A stretch of DNA of 64,000 bases, taken from the NCBI GenBank assembly GCA_035366835.1, contig DAOSIS010000010.1:46137-110136 (forward strand), in the 5' to 3' direction. This document shows, one piece after another, positions 50,312 through 60,100 of the stretch. The DNA comes from UBA6109 sp035366835. GTDB lineage: Bacteria; Desulfobacterota; Syntrophia; Syntrophales; UBA6109. How positions within the stretch are numbered: the stretch's first letter is position 1; every line of letters begins with the position of its first letter. Made by a program: the position numbers and the translations under genes. Below the pieces are notes generated by a model, which saw nothing but the letters and a program-made list of their open reading frames with translations, had not been told where the DNA came from and searched no databases.

Positions 50312-51186
50312 TCAGGGGATGCCTGTACGCGGTCTTTTCCGCCTTCTGCTTCGGGATGATCGCCATTCTCGTGAAGCTGTCCTACCAGGCGGGCCTCCGG
50401 GACATGCAACTCCTGGCGATCCGCTGGCTGTCGGGGGCCGTCATGCTCTTCCTCTATCTGCTGCTCCGTGATCCCGGACTCCTGAAGGCGAACCTCCGGA
50501 CCATCGCCAAGGCGGCGGTCCTCGGCGCCGGTTTCCATTTCCTGGGCAGCATGTGCTTCTTCAAGTCGCTCAAGTACATCCCCGCCGCAACGGCCTCACT
50601 GATCCTGTACTGCTATCCCGTGCTCGTCACACTGATCTCCGCCGTCGTCTTCCGCATGAGGATCGACCGTTTCGTGGCGATCTCGCTCCTCCTCACGACG
50701 GCCGGCTGCGCCCTCGTCTTCTACGACGCCTTCGTCAAAGCCCTCGACGCAGCAGGCATCGGCCTGGCCGTCGTCACGACGGTCACATTCTCCGCGTGCA
50801 TGATCTTCACGCAGATCTTCCTGCGCGGCGAGCGGCCGCTGACGATGTCTTTCTACATGGTGCTCTCGGCGGGAATCGCCTTCACCGTCGCCGACGGCGG
50901 CATCCCGGTCGCAAGCCTCGACGCACGACAGTGGACGCTGGCCTTGTCGCTGGGTCTTGTCTCGACGGCGATCGCCTATGTCTTCCACTTCCGTGCCGTG
51001 GAGATCGTGGGCAGCGCCTACACGTCGATCTTCTCGACCGTCGAACCGATCACCACCGTCGTCATGGCCTTCGCGGTCCTCGGGGAGGACATCGTCGTCC
51101 TGCAGATCGTCGGCGTCCTCCTGATCGTGGCGGGGATCGTGATGCCGAATCTCAGGGAATGGCGGGCGATGAGATTGCCGCGCTAG
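50308..51186 (+). CDS. EamA/DMT family transporter
   Basis: A 292-residue inner-membrane protein with ten predicted spans in two EamA repeats of about 140 residues (MIRGCLYAVFSAFCFGMIAI and GLVSTAIAYVFHFRAVEIVG mark the two halves). The family mostly exports small metabolites or amino acids. It overlaps the TrpF-like gene by four bases and is co-translated with it, so the two probably act on one small molecule (inference). Confidence 0.9.
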   Translation: MIRGCLYAVFSAFCFGMIAILVKLSYQAGLRDMQLLAIRWLSGAVMLFLYLLLRDPGLLKANLRTIAKAAVLGAGFHFLGSMCFFKSLKYIPAATASLILYCYPVLVTLISAVVFRMRIDRFVAISLLLTTAGCALVFYDAFVKALDAAGIGLAVVTTVTFSACMIFTQIFLRGERPLTMSFYMVLSAGIAFTVADGGIPVASLDARQWTLALSLGLVSTAIAYVFHFRAVEIVGSAYTSIFSTVEPITTVVMAFAVLGEDIVVLQIVGVLLIVAGIVMPNLREWRAMRLPR

Positions 51187-51203
51187 GGCGGCGGGAGTGG
51201 GTT

Positions 51204-52010
51204 TCAGGATTTCTCCGCGACCGCTTTGAAGAACGTATAGCAGAAAACGCCGTCCTCCCGGGCCGTCCGGTACAAATCCGCGATTCCGCGGTCAAAGGTC
51301 TCCTCATCGATCAGCCCCGCGGAAAGGGCGGGTTCGCGGACGCCCTCGATCATGGCCGTGAAGGTCTTGCGGATGAAGCCGTCGACAAGCCTCGGCCTGC
51401 TCGCATCGACATAGACCATCCGCGGGGAGACGCGGACCGCGCCGAATCCGGCCTCCGAAAGAAGCGGGTGGAGTTCCCTGCCGATGAGGGCGTTGCCGCC
51501 GGCCCGCGCCTGCAGCTCCACCTGGCAGCGGATCGCCCGGCGGGCCGCTTCGCTGTCGGGGTGGAAATAGGCCGATCCGTGGTCGCCTTCGATGACCGTG
51601 ATCGTGCCGCCGGTCCTGAGGACCTTCTTCAACAGCGAAAGCGCGGCGACGGGACGCGGCAGGTGCTCCAGCACGAAGCACACGAAGATGTGGTCGAAGG
51701 ATTCCGGACCGAAAGGCAGGTTGAAGATGTCGGCGTTGCAGAAAACCACATTCTTCAGCCCGGCCCCTGCCACCGCCTCGCACGCCTTCGGGAGGGATTG
51801 CCCGGAAATGTCGACGGATGTGATGGACGCCTTCGGACTGTTGGCCGCGAGCGTGACGGTCTGGGCGCCCACCCCGCAGCCCGCTTCCAGGATCCGGTTG
51901 CCGGCCGGATAGACCGTATCGGCGTGCAGCAGCTCGACCAGCGTCGAGGCCTGGTCCTGCAGCCGCAGGTTCTCCCTGCGGTCGTATCCGTGCACGTAGC
52001 GCCTCGTCAT
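51204..52010 (-). CDS. Class I SAM-dependent methyltransferase
   Basis: A 268-residue protein with the methyltransferase motif I ILEAGCGVGAQTVTLA. The acidic loop is ITSVDIS, and motif IV is in FDHIFVCFVLEHLPRP. The N-terminal MTRRYVHGYDRRENLRLQDQ matches a group of small-molecule or quinone-type methyltransferases. The substrate is unknown. It is convergent with the DMT gene and lies after uvrA in the same direction, 46 bases away. Confidence 0.85.
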   Translation of the reverse strand: MTRRYVHGYDRRENLRLQDQASTLVELLHADTVYPAGNRILEAGCGVGAQTVTLAANSPKASITSVDISGQSLPKACEAVAGAGLKNVVFCNADIFNLPFGPESFDHIFVCFVLEHLPRPVAALSLLKKVLRTGGTITVIEGDHGSAYFHPDSEAARRAIRCQVELQARAGGNALIGRELHPLLSEAGFGAVRVSPRMVYVDASRPRLVDGFIRKTFTAMIEGVREPALSAGLIDEETFDRGIADLYRTAREDGVFCYTFFKAVAEKS

Positions 52011-52056
52011 TTTCCCCCGCTTTCACCCGAGCCGTCGCTCTTTTTCGCCCGCTGCA

Positions 52057-54891
52057 TCACATCGCGGACAGGTGATCGCCAGCCCTCAAAACTTCGCGCA
52101 GGAAGCGCCCGGTATGGGACCCTTCGACGCGGGCCACCTCTTCCGGCGTGCCGGCGGCGACGATGGTCCCGCCGCCCGGCCCGCCCTCGGGCCCCAGGTC
52201 GATCACATGGTCCGCCGACTTGATCACGTCCAGGTTGTGCTCGATGACGACGACCGTATTGCCCTTGTCCACGAGCCGCGCCAGCACCTCCAGAAGGTTG
52301 TGGACGTCGGCGAAATGCAGGCCGATCGTCGGCTCGTCGAGGATGTAGAGCGTGTTGCTGTTCGTCTTCTTGCTCAGTTCACGGGAGAGCTTGATCCGCT
52401 GGGCCTCACCGCCCGACAGCGTCGTCGCCGACTGGCCGAGGCGGATGTAGCCCAGGCCGACGTCCTGCAGGAACTGCAGCTTCGCGCGGATCGCCGGGAT
52501 GTTCTCGAAAAAGACGAGCGCCTGGCTCACCGTCATGTCCAGGACCTCGGCGATGTTTTTTTCCTTGTAGCGGACCTCGAGGGTGTCCTGGTTGAAACGC
52601 CTGCCGTGGCAGACATCGCAGGTCACATACACGTCGGGCAGGAAGTGCATCTCGATGCGGATGAGGCCGTTCCCCTCGCAGGCCTCGCAGCGTCCGCCCT
52701 TGACGTTGAAGCTGAAGCGGCCCGGCTTGTAGCCCCGCATCCGCGCCTCGGGAAGATTCGTGAAGAGGTCGCGGATGTGGACGAAGACGCCCGTGTAGGT
52801 GACGGGGTTGGAGCGCGGCGTCCGGCCGATGGGCTGCTGGTTCATCATGATGACGCGCTCGATCCCCCCCAGGTCGACGACGCGCTTGATCTTCCCGAAG
52901 CCGCCGCGGATGTTGCCCAGCCTGCGGGAGACCACCCGGCTCAGCGTCTCGACGACCATGGTGCTCTTGCCCGAGCCGGACACGCCCGTCACGGCCGTGA
53001 AGAGGCCGACCGGGACGCGGATGTCGACGTTCTTGAGGTTGTGCTCGCGGGCCCCCTCGATGACGATGTAACGGCCGGTGCCCTTTCGGCGCCGGGCAGG
53101 CATCGGGATGGACAGCCTCCCCGACAGGTATCCGCCCGTGAGCGACGTCTCGCTGCGAAGGATCTCCTCCGGCGTCCCCTGGAAGACCACTTCTCCCCCG
53201 TCCTGTCCCGCCCCCGGCCCCATGTCGACGATCTGGTCGCAGGAAAGCATCATGTCGGCGTCGTGTTCCACGACGAGCACGGTGTTCCCCAGGTCCCGCA
53301 GCCGCTTGAGCGTGGCGATCAGGCGGAGGTTGTCCCGCTGGTGGAGGCCGACCGTCGGCTCGTCGAGGACGTAGAGGACCCCCACCAGGCCGGAGCCGAT
53401 CTGCGTCGCGAGGCGGATCCGCTGCGCCTCGCCGCCCGAAAGCGTGCCCGCTGCGCGGGCGAGGCTCAGGTAATCCATGCCGACGTCGAGCAGAAACTGC
53501 AGGCGCTCGCGGATTTCCTTCACGATCCGCTCCGTGATCAGCTTTTCCTGGGATGTCAGCGGCAGGTCGCGGATGAAAGCGGCCGCCTCCCCGATCGTGA
53601 GGGAACAGAGCTCGTGGATGTTCCTCGCCCCGACCGTCACCGCAAGGCTTTCCTTTTTCAGGCGCGCGCCGCCGCAGGTGGGGCAGTCGCGGAGGTTGAT
53701 GTACTGGCCGAGGATGTTTCGCACGGCATTGGAGGTCGTCTCGCGGTAGCGCCGGTCGAGGTGGTTGAGGATGCCCTCGAAGGGGCGCACGTAGAAGTAC
53801 CGCCGGCCCTCCCGGTCGAAGTGGAAGCGGATCTTCTCCTTGCCGGAGCCGTGCAGGAGCACCTGCCGCACGCTTTCGGGAAGGGCGTTGAAGGGCGTGT
53901 TGATGTCGAAGTCGTAGTGCTCCGCCAGCGCTCCCAGCATCTGGAAGTAGTAGAGCGAGTGGCGTCCCGCCCAGGGAGCGATCGCCCCTTCGCGCAGGGA
54001 AAGCGACCGGTCCGGAACGACCAGGTCCTCGTCGAAGAACATCCTCGTCCCGAGGCCGGTGCAGTCCGGGCAGGCGCCGTAGGGGCTGTTGAAGGAGAAC
54101 ATCCGCGGCGTCAGCTCCGTCAGGCTGACGCCGCAGTCGGGACAGGCGTACAGTTCGCTGAAGAGCATTTCCTCCCGGCCGGGCACATGAACCCGGACCA
54201 GGCCATCCGAAAGCCGGGAGGCCATCTCGAGAGAATCCCGCAGGCGGCCGCGGATACCGGGCTTCATCACGAGGCGGTCGACGATGACGTCGATGTCGTG
54301 ACGGCGGTTCTTGTCGAGGACGATGTCCTCCGCCGCCTCCCGGACCGTCCCGTCCACGCGGACGCGGGTGTAGCCGTCGCGGAGCAGCTTCTTGAGCTCC
54401 TTCTGGAATTCCCCCTTCTTCCCCCTTGCGATCGGCGCCATCAGGAGCAGGCGCGAATTTTCCGGCAGCTGCAGAAGGGTCTCCACCATCGCGTCGATCG
54501 TCTGCGCATGGATCTCCCGTCCGCAGAGATGGCAATAGGGCACGCCGATGCGCGCGTAGAGCAGCCGCAGGTAATCGTAGATCTCGGTGACGGTGCCGAC
54601 CGTCGAACGGGGGTTGTGGCCGGCGGACCGCTGCTCGATGGCGATCGCCGGGGACAGCCCCTCGATGGACTCCACCTCCGGCTTGTCCATCTGGCCGATG
54701 AACTGCCGCGCATAGGCCGACAGAGACTCGACGTAGCGGCGCTGGCCCTCCGCGTAAATGGTGTCGAAGGCGAGCGACGACTTTCCGGAACCGCTGACGC
54801 CGGTGATGACCACCAGCCTGTCCCGGGGGATGTCCACGCTGACATTCTTCAGGTTGTGCTGTGAAGCGCCCTTGACGCGGATGAAGTGCAT
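52057..54891 (-). CDS. uvrA: Excinuclease ABC subunit A
   Basis: A 944-residue nucleotide-excision-repair damage sensor, full length. There are two ABC ATPase units, with Walker A motifs GVSGSGKSSLAFDT (N-terminal) and GVSGSGKSTMVVET (C-terminal). Both signature motifs are present (TLSGGEAQRIRLATQ and TLSGGEAQRIKLSREL). Zinc-finger cysteines are at CPDCG...CPDCTG and CEACEG...CDVCHG. The region upstream is the hairpin repeat array, and no SOS box is visible there. Confidence 0.98.
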   Translation of the reverse strand: MHFIRVKGASQHNLKNVSVDIPRDRLVVITGVSGSGKSSLAFDTIYAEGQRRYVESLSAYARQFIGQMDKPEVESIEGLSPAIAIEQRSAGHNPRSTVGTVTEIYDYLRLLYARIGVPYCHLCGREIHAQTIDAMVETLLQLPENSRLLLMAPIARGKKGEFQKELKKLLRDGYTRVRVDGTVREAAEDIVLDKNRRHDIDVIVDRLVMKPGIRGRLRDSLEMASRLSDGLVRVHVPGREEMLFSELYACPDCGVSLTELTPRMFSFNSPYGACPDCTGLGTRMFFDEDLVVPDRSLSLREGAIAPWAGRHSLYYFQMLGALAEHYDFDINTPFNALPESVRQVLLHGSGKEKIRFHFDREGRRYFYVRPFEGILNHLDRRYRETTSNAVRNILGQYINLRDCPTCGGARLKKESLAVTVGARNIHELCSLTIGEAAAFIRDLPLTSQEKLITERIVKEIRERLQFLLDVGMDYLSLARAAGTLSGGEAQRIRLATQIGSGLVGVLYVLDEPTVGLHQRDNLRLIATLKRLRDLGNTVLVVEHDADMMLSCDQIVDMGPGAGQDGGEVVFQGTPEEILRSETSLTGGYLSGRLSIPMPARRRKGTGRYIVIEGAREHNLKNVDIRVPVGLFTAVTGVSGSGKSTMVVETLSRVVSRRLGNIRGGFGKIKRVVDLGGIERVIMMNQQPIGRTPRSNPVTYTGVFVHIRDLFTNLPEARMRGYKPGRFSFNVKGGRCEACEGNGLIRIEMHFLPDVYVTCDVCHGRRFNQDTLEVRYKEKNIAEVLDMTVSQALVFFENIPAIRAKLQFLQDVGLGYIRLGQSATTLSGGEAQRIKLSRELSKKTNSNTLYILDEPTIGLHFADVHNLLEVLARLVDKGNTVVVIEHNLDVIKSADHVIDLGPEGGPGGGTIVAAGTPEEVARVEGSHTGRFLREVLRAGDHLSAM

Positions 54892-54925
54892 GTGGAAACC
54901 GGAAAATCCTTTTCCCTTGCGATCT

Positions 54926-55148
54926 CGTCGTCCGCTACGCGCGGACGACGGGAACCCTCATTCTATGTCGTTCCCGCGAAAGCGGGAACCCAGAGTCCTT
55001 GAGTCTGTTTCTGGGCCGGGCGATTAACCAGGGCGCTGGGTCCCCGCCTACGCGGGGACGACAGCACGCCGCAGAACAGGCTGACCCATCCCATCGCTGG
55101 ATCCCCGCCGCAGCCTGCCCTCGCGGAGGCGGGGACGGGGACGACAAA
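54926..55148. repeat. Array of four REP-like hairpins
   Basis: There are four GC-rich inverted repeats in 220 bases. They are CGTCGTCCGC/GCGGACGACG (54926-54950), GTTCCCGC-GAAA-GCGGGAAC (54970-54989), GTCCCCGC-CTAC-GCGGGGAC (55040-55059) and TCCCCGCC/GGCGGGGA (55102-55135). The second and third share the flanks CCCAGAGTCC and GCTGGGT, the pattern of the widespread GTCATTCCCGCGAAAGCGGGAAT class of dispersed repeat. The 298-base gap between uvrA and the SurA-like gene is nearly filled by them. Confidence 0.85.
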
Positions 55149-55189
55149 AGGCTGTTATCGGTTCAAAGCGGGGAGGAGAACGCGGCCGG

Positions 55190-56158
55190 TCAGCGGATCT
55201 CGATGTGCGACTTCTTGCGGAGGTCCGCAATCCATTCGTCGTACCGCTTGTCCGCTTTTTCGTTTTCGATTTTCCGGCGGATCTCCTCGCGGACGGTCTC
55301 GATCGGCTTGAGGCCCGCACCCCGCTTGTCGGTCACGCGGATGATGTAAAGGCCCGCGGGCGAAGAGATCACGCCGCTGGTTTCGTTGACCTTGAGGCCG
55401 AAGGCGACGGTCTCCACCTCCGGCAGCATGACGCCTTTCTCCACGAAGCCGATGTCCCCGCCGGCGCCGGCCGCCGGTCCCTTCGAGTATCGGCCCGCCA
55501 GAACTTCGAAGATCTCGCCCTCCCGCAGGCGCTGGAGGATCGCCTCCGCCTCCTGGCGGATCGTCCGGACCTGCCCTTCATCGGCATCCTTCGGCACGGG
55601 GAGAAGGATCAGCTTGATGCGGACGGCCTCCTTGCCCTCGTAGTCCTCGCGGTGCTTCTGGTAATAGGCGCCGATCTCCTCATCGGTGATCATGATCTTG
55701 GACCGGATTTCACGCCGGAGCAGCTTCGTCTTGATCAGATGGTCGCGGAGCTCCTTCTTGTACTCCTCCAGCGTCGTTCCCTCCTTCGCGAGGGAGGCGA
55801 CAAGGTCCTCCAGGCGCATCTTCCGCTGCTGAAGCCCGTCCCGGATCGCATCGTTGACCTCCTCGTCCTTCGCGGTGATCCCGGATTTGCGGGCCTCCTG
55901 GCCGATGAGCAGCCGTTCGACCATCCGGTTGAGCATGGTCGGGCGCGTCTCCGCAAGGAGCCGTTCCACGTCCTGCTCCTTGTAGACGACCGCCATTCTC
56001 TGGCGCACCGTGTCCAACTCTTCGTTGAGGTCGGAAAGCGTGATCACTTCATCGTTGACGACGGCGACGATCCGGTCGACCACATCCGCACCTGCAGGCA
56101 CCGAAAGCGCCCACGAAAAAAGAAGAAGGGCAAGGAGGCCCCTTCCGAGACTCTTCAT
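55190..56158 (-). CDS. SurA-like peptidyl-prolyl isomerase / periplasmic chaperone
   Basis: A 322-residue periplasmic protein with a signal peptide (residues 1-25, ending VPAGAD). The SurA-type N-domain begins VVDRIVAVVNDEVITLSDLN. One parvulin domain follows (about residues 175-275: RIKLILLPVPKDADEG to GLYIIRVTDKRG, with GGDIGFVEKG). It helps fold outer-membrane proteins (family knowledge). ATG 56158 has GGGGAGGAAAAATC upstream and overlaps the stop of the upstream PpiC gene. It is the last gene of the mfd operon. Confidence 0.9.
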   Translation of the reverse strand: MKSLGRGLLALLLFSWALSVPAGADVVDRIVAVVNDEVITLSDLNEELDTVRQRMAVVYKEQDVERLLAETRPTMLNRMVERLLIGQEARKSGITAKDEEVNDAIRDGLQQRKMRLEDLVASLAKEGTTLEEYKKELRDHLIKTKLLRREIRSKIMITDEEIGAYYQKHREDYEGKEAVRIKLILLPVPKDADEGQVRTIRQEAEAILQRLREGEIFEVLAGRYSKGPAAGAGGDIGFVEKGVMLPEVETVAFGLKVNETSGVISSPAGLYIIRVTDKRGAGLKPIETVREEIRRKIENEKADKRYDEWIADLRKKSHIEIR

Positions 56159-57147
56159 GATTTTTCCTCCCCTGCAGGTGCGCGTTCTCCGAAGAGGACG
56201 TCGCGAAAAATCCGGATCTGGGCTTTCGCCCGGAGTCCCCTGAGCCAGTCTGCGTAGGCCTGTTCTTCCTTCCATCTTTGCGCATCCGCGCGCACCGTCT
56301 CATCCATGTCCCATGCCTTTCCGGAGCCGCCCTCGTCACGTTCGAGGACCTTGAAGATATGATAACCATAGGGGCTCTTGATGACGCGGCTCAACCCGCC
56401 CACCGGCAGGGAAAAGATGGCTGCATCGATCTCTTCGGGCATCATGCCCTTCGCGAAGAAACCAAGGTCGCCCCCACGCGCGGCTTCGGGCGCGATCGAA
56501 ACTTCCTGGGCGACCTTAGCAAAATCCTCCCCTTTCTTCAATCTCCTGCGGACATCCTCCGCCAGGTATCTTTTCCGCAGGACGATCTGGGCCACGCGCA
56601 CCCTCTTTTCATGGACATAGGCGGCCTTGTTGCGCTCGTAAAAGGTTTTGACATCCCTGGGGGTGAGGGAAACGCGATCGTTGACCTCCCGGCGGACCAG
56701 TTTTTCCATGAGCATCCGCTGCCGCAGCCCCTTTTTCCACGCCTCGAAATCCACCTTCTCCTGCTTGAGCATCGCCTCAAAGCTGTCGGCCGGATACTCG
56801 CGGCGGATCTCGTCGAGCCGTTTGGCGAATTCCTCGTCGCTCACGCTCAGGCGGAGATCCCGGGCGCGCATGTCCATGAGTTTTTCCTGAATGAGGAGAT
56901 TGAGGATCTCCTCTTTGAACAGGCGCATCTCCTCGGGACGCCCCGGCGGGACCATCTGCGCCGACGCCGCCTCCCGCCGGTAGCGGCTGTCGAATTCCTC
57001 CGCATCGATTCTCTCGCCGTTCACGGTCGCGACAACGGGCTTCGGCTCCGGCTCCGCCTTCCGGCAGCCCGGGACGGCGCAGCAGAGGACTGCCGCGGCT
57101 GTGGCGGCAACAACCAGCCTCCGGAACATCGGCCCTGTCGCATTCAT
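56155..57147 (-). CDS. Parvulin-type peptidyl-prolyl isomerase lipoprotein
   Basis: A 330-residue protein with a lipoprotein signal ending in VPGC. A SurA-like N-domain follows (ATVNGERIDAEEFDSRYRRE). The PpiC domain lies at about residues 185-275 (VRVAQIVLRKRY, ARGGDLGFFAKG, SPYGYHIFKVLE). It is likely anchored in the envelope, folding exported proteins together with the next gene's product. It overlaps the mfd stop (ATGA) and the SurA-like start. Three genes in tight overlap imply a single transcript. Confidence 0.9.
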   Translation of the reverse strand: MNATGPMFRRLVVAATAAAVLCCAVPGCRKAEPEPKPVVATVNGERIDAEEFDSRYRREAASAQMVPPGRPEEMRLFKEEILNLLIQEKLMDMRARDLRLSVSDEEFAKRLDEIRREYPADSFEAMLKQEKVDFEAWKKGLRQRMLMEKLVRREVNDRVSLTPRDVKTFYERNKAAYVHEKRVRVAQIVLRKRYLAEDVRRRLKKGEDFAKVAQEVSIAPEAARGGDLGFFAKGMMPEEIDAAIFSLPVGGLSRVIKSPYGYHIFKVLERDEGGSGKAWDMDETVRADAQRWKEEQAYADWLRGLRAKAQIRIFRDVLFGERAPAGEEKS

Positions 57148-60100
57148 GATACCTTCTCCTTGGGGGGAATCCGCTTCACCGGCGGACCAGGCGGCAGCGC
57201 CGTCAGGGTGCGCAGGAAGCCCAGAACCGCTTCGATCAGATCCCGTCCCTTCAGATCGGGCATGGGAAGCGACAGTCTCAGGTCCGGTTCCAGGCGGATG
57301 CCCCGGATCTCTTTGCGCGCCAGCTGAAGAATCCGCAGGGGGTCCAGGGAACTCTGTCCGTGCAGGACGATTGACAGGCGCTTGCCGTCGTACATCATCC
57401 GTTTCCCCTGGATGCTTTTCAAGCGATTTCTGATGCGGATCACGCCGAAGAGGTGTTCCGCTTCGGGCGGGACCAGTCCGTAGCAGTCGGTGAGCTCCTC
57501 GCGGATGGCGGCGATCTCCTCGTCCGAGCCCGCCATGGAGAGCCTCTTGTAGGTCACGAGGCGCAGGTGGACGTCCTCCATGTAGCCCTCGGGCAGATAG
57601 GCGGACAGGCCCAGCTGGATCTCGGGCTTGATCTCCTCTTCCTCCGGGGCCTCCCCCTTGATCTCCCGGATGGCGCTCTCCATGAGCTCCGTGTAGAGTT
57701 CGTAGCCCACGGCGGAGATGTGCCCCGACTGGGACGTGCCCAGAAGGTTCCCCGCGCCGCGGATGTCCAGGTCGCTCGAAGCGATGCGGAACCCGGAACC
57801 GGGTTCCGAGAAATCCATGATGACCTGCAGGCGCTTCTGCGCATCGCGCGAAAGCATCGCGCCGCGCGGGACCAGCAGGTACGCGTAGGCGTCCTCCCGG
57901 GAGCGGCCGACCCTCCCCCGCATCTGATAGAGCTGGGACAGGCCGAAGCAGTCCGCCCGGTGGATGATGATCGTGTTGGCCGTCGGGATGTCGAGGCCCG
58001 CGCTGACGATCGTCGTGCAGACGAGGACGTCGGTCCGGCCCCGCACGAAGGAGGACATGGCGTTCTCGATGTCCCTGGGCTTCATCTGGCCGTGCACCAC
58101 CCCTACCCGGGCCTCGGGGACGACCCGCTCGACGAATCTCGCCATGCCGTAGATCGAGCGCACCCGGTCGTGCAGGAAGAAGACCCTGCCCCCGCGGCCG
58201 AGTTCCCGGCGGATCGCGTCGCGGATCACGTCCTCGTCGAATTCCAGGACATGCGTCTTGATGGGACGCCGGTCCTCGGGCGGCGTATTGATGATGGACA
58301 GGTCGCGGATCCCCACGAGCGACAGATGCAGGGTCCGGGGAATGGGCGTGGCGCTCAGCGTGAGCACGTCCACCAGGGCCCGCACCTTCTTGAGCCTTTC
58401 CTTGTGGACGACGCCGAAGCGCTGCTCCTCGTCGACGACGACGAGCCCCAGGTCCTTGAAATGCACGTCCTTCTGCAGGAGGCGGTGCGTCCCGACGACG
58501 ATGTCGACGGTGCCCTTCTGCAGGCCTTCGAGGATCGCCGCCGTCTCTGCCTTCGTCTTGAAGCGGTTGAGGACCTCCACGCGGATCGGGAACGGCGCCA
58601 TGCGCCGGGCGAAGGTCTCGTAGTGCTGCTCCGCAAGGATCGTCGTCGGCACCAGGACCGCCGCCTGCTTGCCGTCCATGACGGCGCGGAAGGCGGCCCG
58701 CAGGGCCACCTCCGTCTTGCCGAAACCGGCGTCGCCGCAGACGAGCCGGTCCATCGGCTTTTCCTCGGCCATGTCCAGATGCACCTCCTCGACGGCGCGC
58801 ATCTGGTCCGGCGTCTCCTCGAACTCGAAGGCGGAGCAGAATTCCTCGTACAGCCGATCGGGCTTCGAGAAGGGGTCGCGTTTCACCACCTGTCGGACGG
58901 CGTAGATGGAAACGAGCTCCTCGGCCACCTTGCGGACCGACGCCTTCACCTTCTCCTTGGCGGCCTCCCAGGAGGCGCCTCCCAGCCTCTCGATGCGCGG
59001 CTGGTGGCCCTCGGGGCCGATGTAGCGCTGAATCACGTCGAGGCGGTCCACGGGAATGTAGAGGCGGTCGCCCTCCTGGTACTCAATGAGGAGATAGTCG
59101 TTTTCGATCCCTCCGGCGGCCACCTTCTGCAGCCCCCGGTAGAGGCCGATGCCGTGGTCCCGGTGGACGATGAAATCCCCCTCCTTCAATTCGCCGAATG
59201 ACTGGAGGAAGTACCCCTCCCGCTGGGGCCGACGCTTGCGCTGACGCACCTTGCGGCCGAAGATCTCCTCCTCCGAAAGGACGGCGAGCTTCAAGGAGGG
59301 GATGCGGAACGCCTTCGAGACGGCGCCGCGGTACAGAAGCAGCCTCCCGTGCCCCTCATGGCGGCGAATCAGCTCCAGCAGGGACTCCGAGGGCCGGCTC
59401 CCGGACAGGCCGTGACCGGCCAGAAGATGGTCCATATTCTGGAGGCTTTCCTCTCCCGGGCACACGAAGGCGACGAGGTCGCCCTCCTCCAGCCACTCCC
59501 GGATCTTCTCCGCGACCGGGAGCAGCGGACGGTCCGCCTCCTTCCCCTGCCTCTCGAGGACGCCGGGGAAGAAATCCGTTTCCGTCCTGAGCGTATGGGC
59601 CGCCTCTTCCCTGTCCCGCGCCTCCTGCGGCGTCTCGACGGGCAGATCCTCCAGGACGACCTGCGCGAAGGAAGACCATGCGGCACGCAGAGAATTCAAC
59701 CCCAGGGAAAACGAGCCCCCGGGCGGACGGAATCTTCCGTCCCGCTCGGCCTTCCCCAGCACCGCCGCAATCCTCTTCTCCCACTCTTCGCCGCCCCGCT
59801 CGAGCGACGAGGGGTCGTCGAGGGCGACGACGGCATCGCGGGGCAGGTAATCGAAGAGGCTTGCCATGGGCCCGTCGTCCGACGGAGCCCCTTCCCAGGA
59901 TTCGTAGAAGAGGGAACCGAACAGGGGATTCACCGAAGCGGTATCGGCGGCCGAAACGGCCTCGACGAGGCGGCTCTTGAGGCTGCCGGGGAGATCGATC
60001 TCGTTGGCGTGATGGCGGACGTTCGCCGCAGCGCGTCTGAGCCGCTCCGGCGACGAGAGGATATCCGCGGCCGGGTAAAGAAAGAATTCGACCGCCTCCC

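Noticed and set aside
52072..54864. 930-codon plus-strand frame opposite uvrA
   Set aside because: It is fully antisense to an unmistakable UvrA. The composition is rich in Val, Asp, His and Arg, with no recognisable motif.
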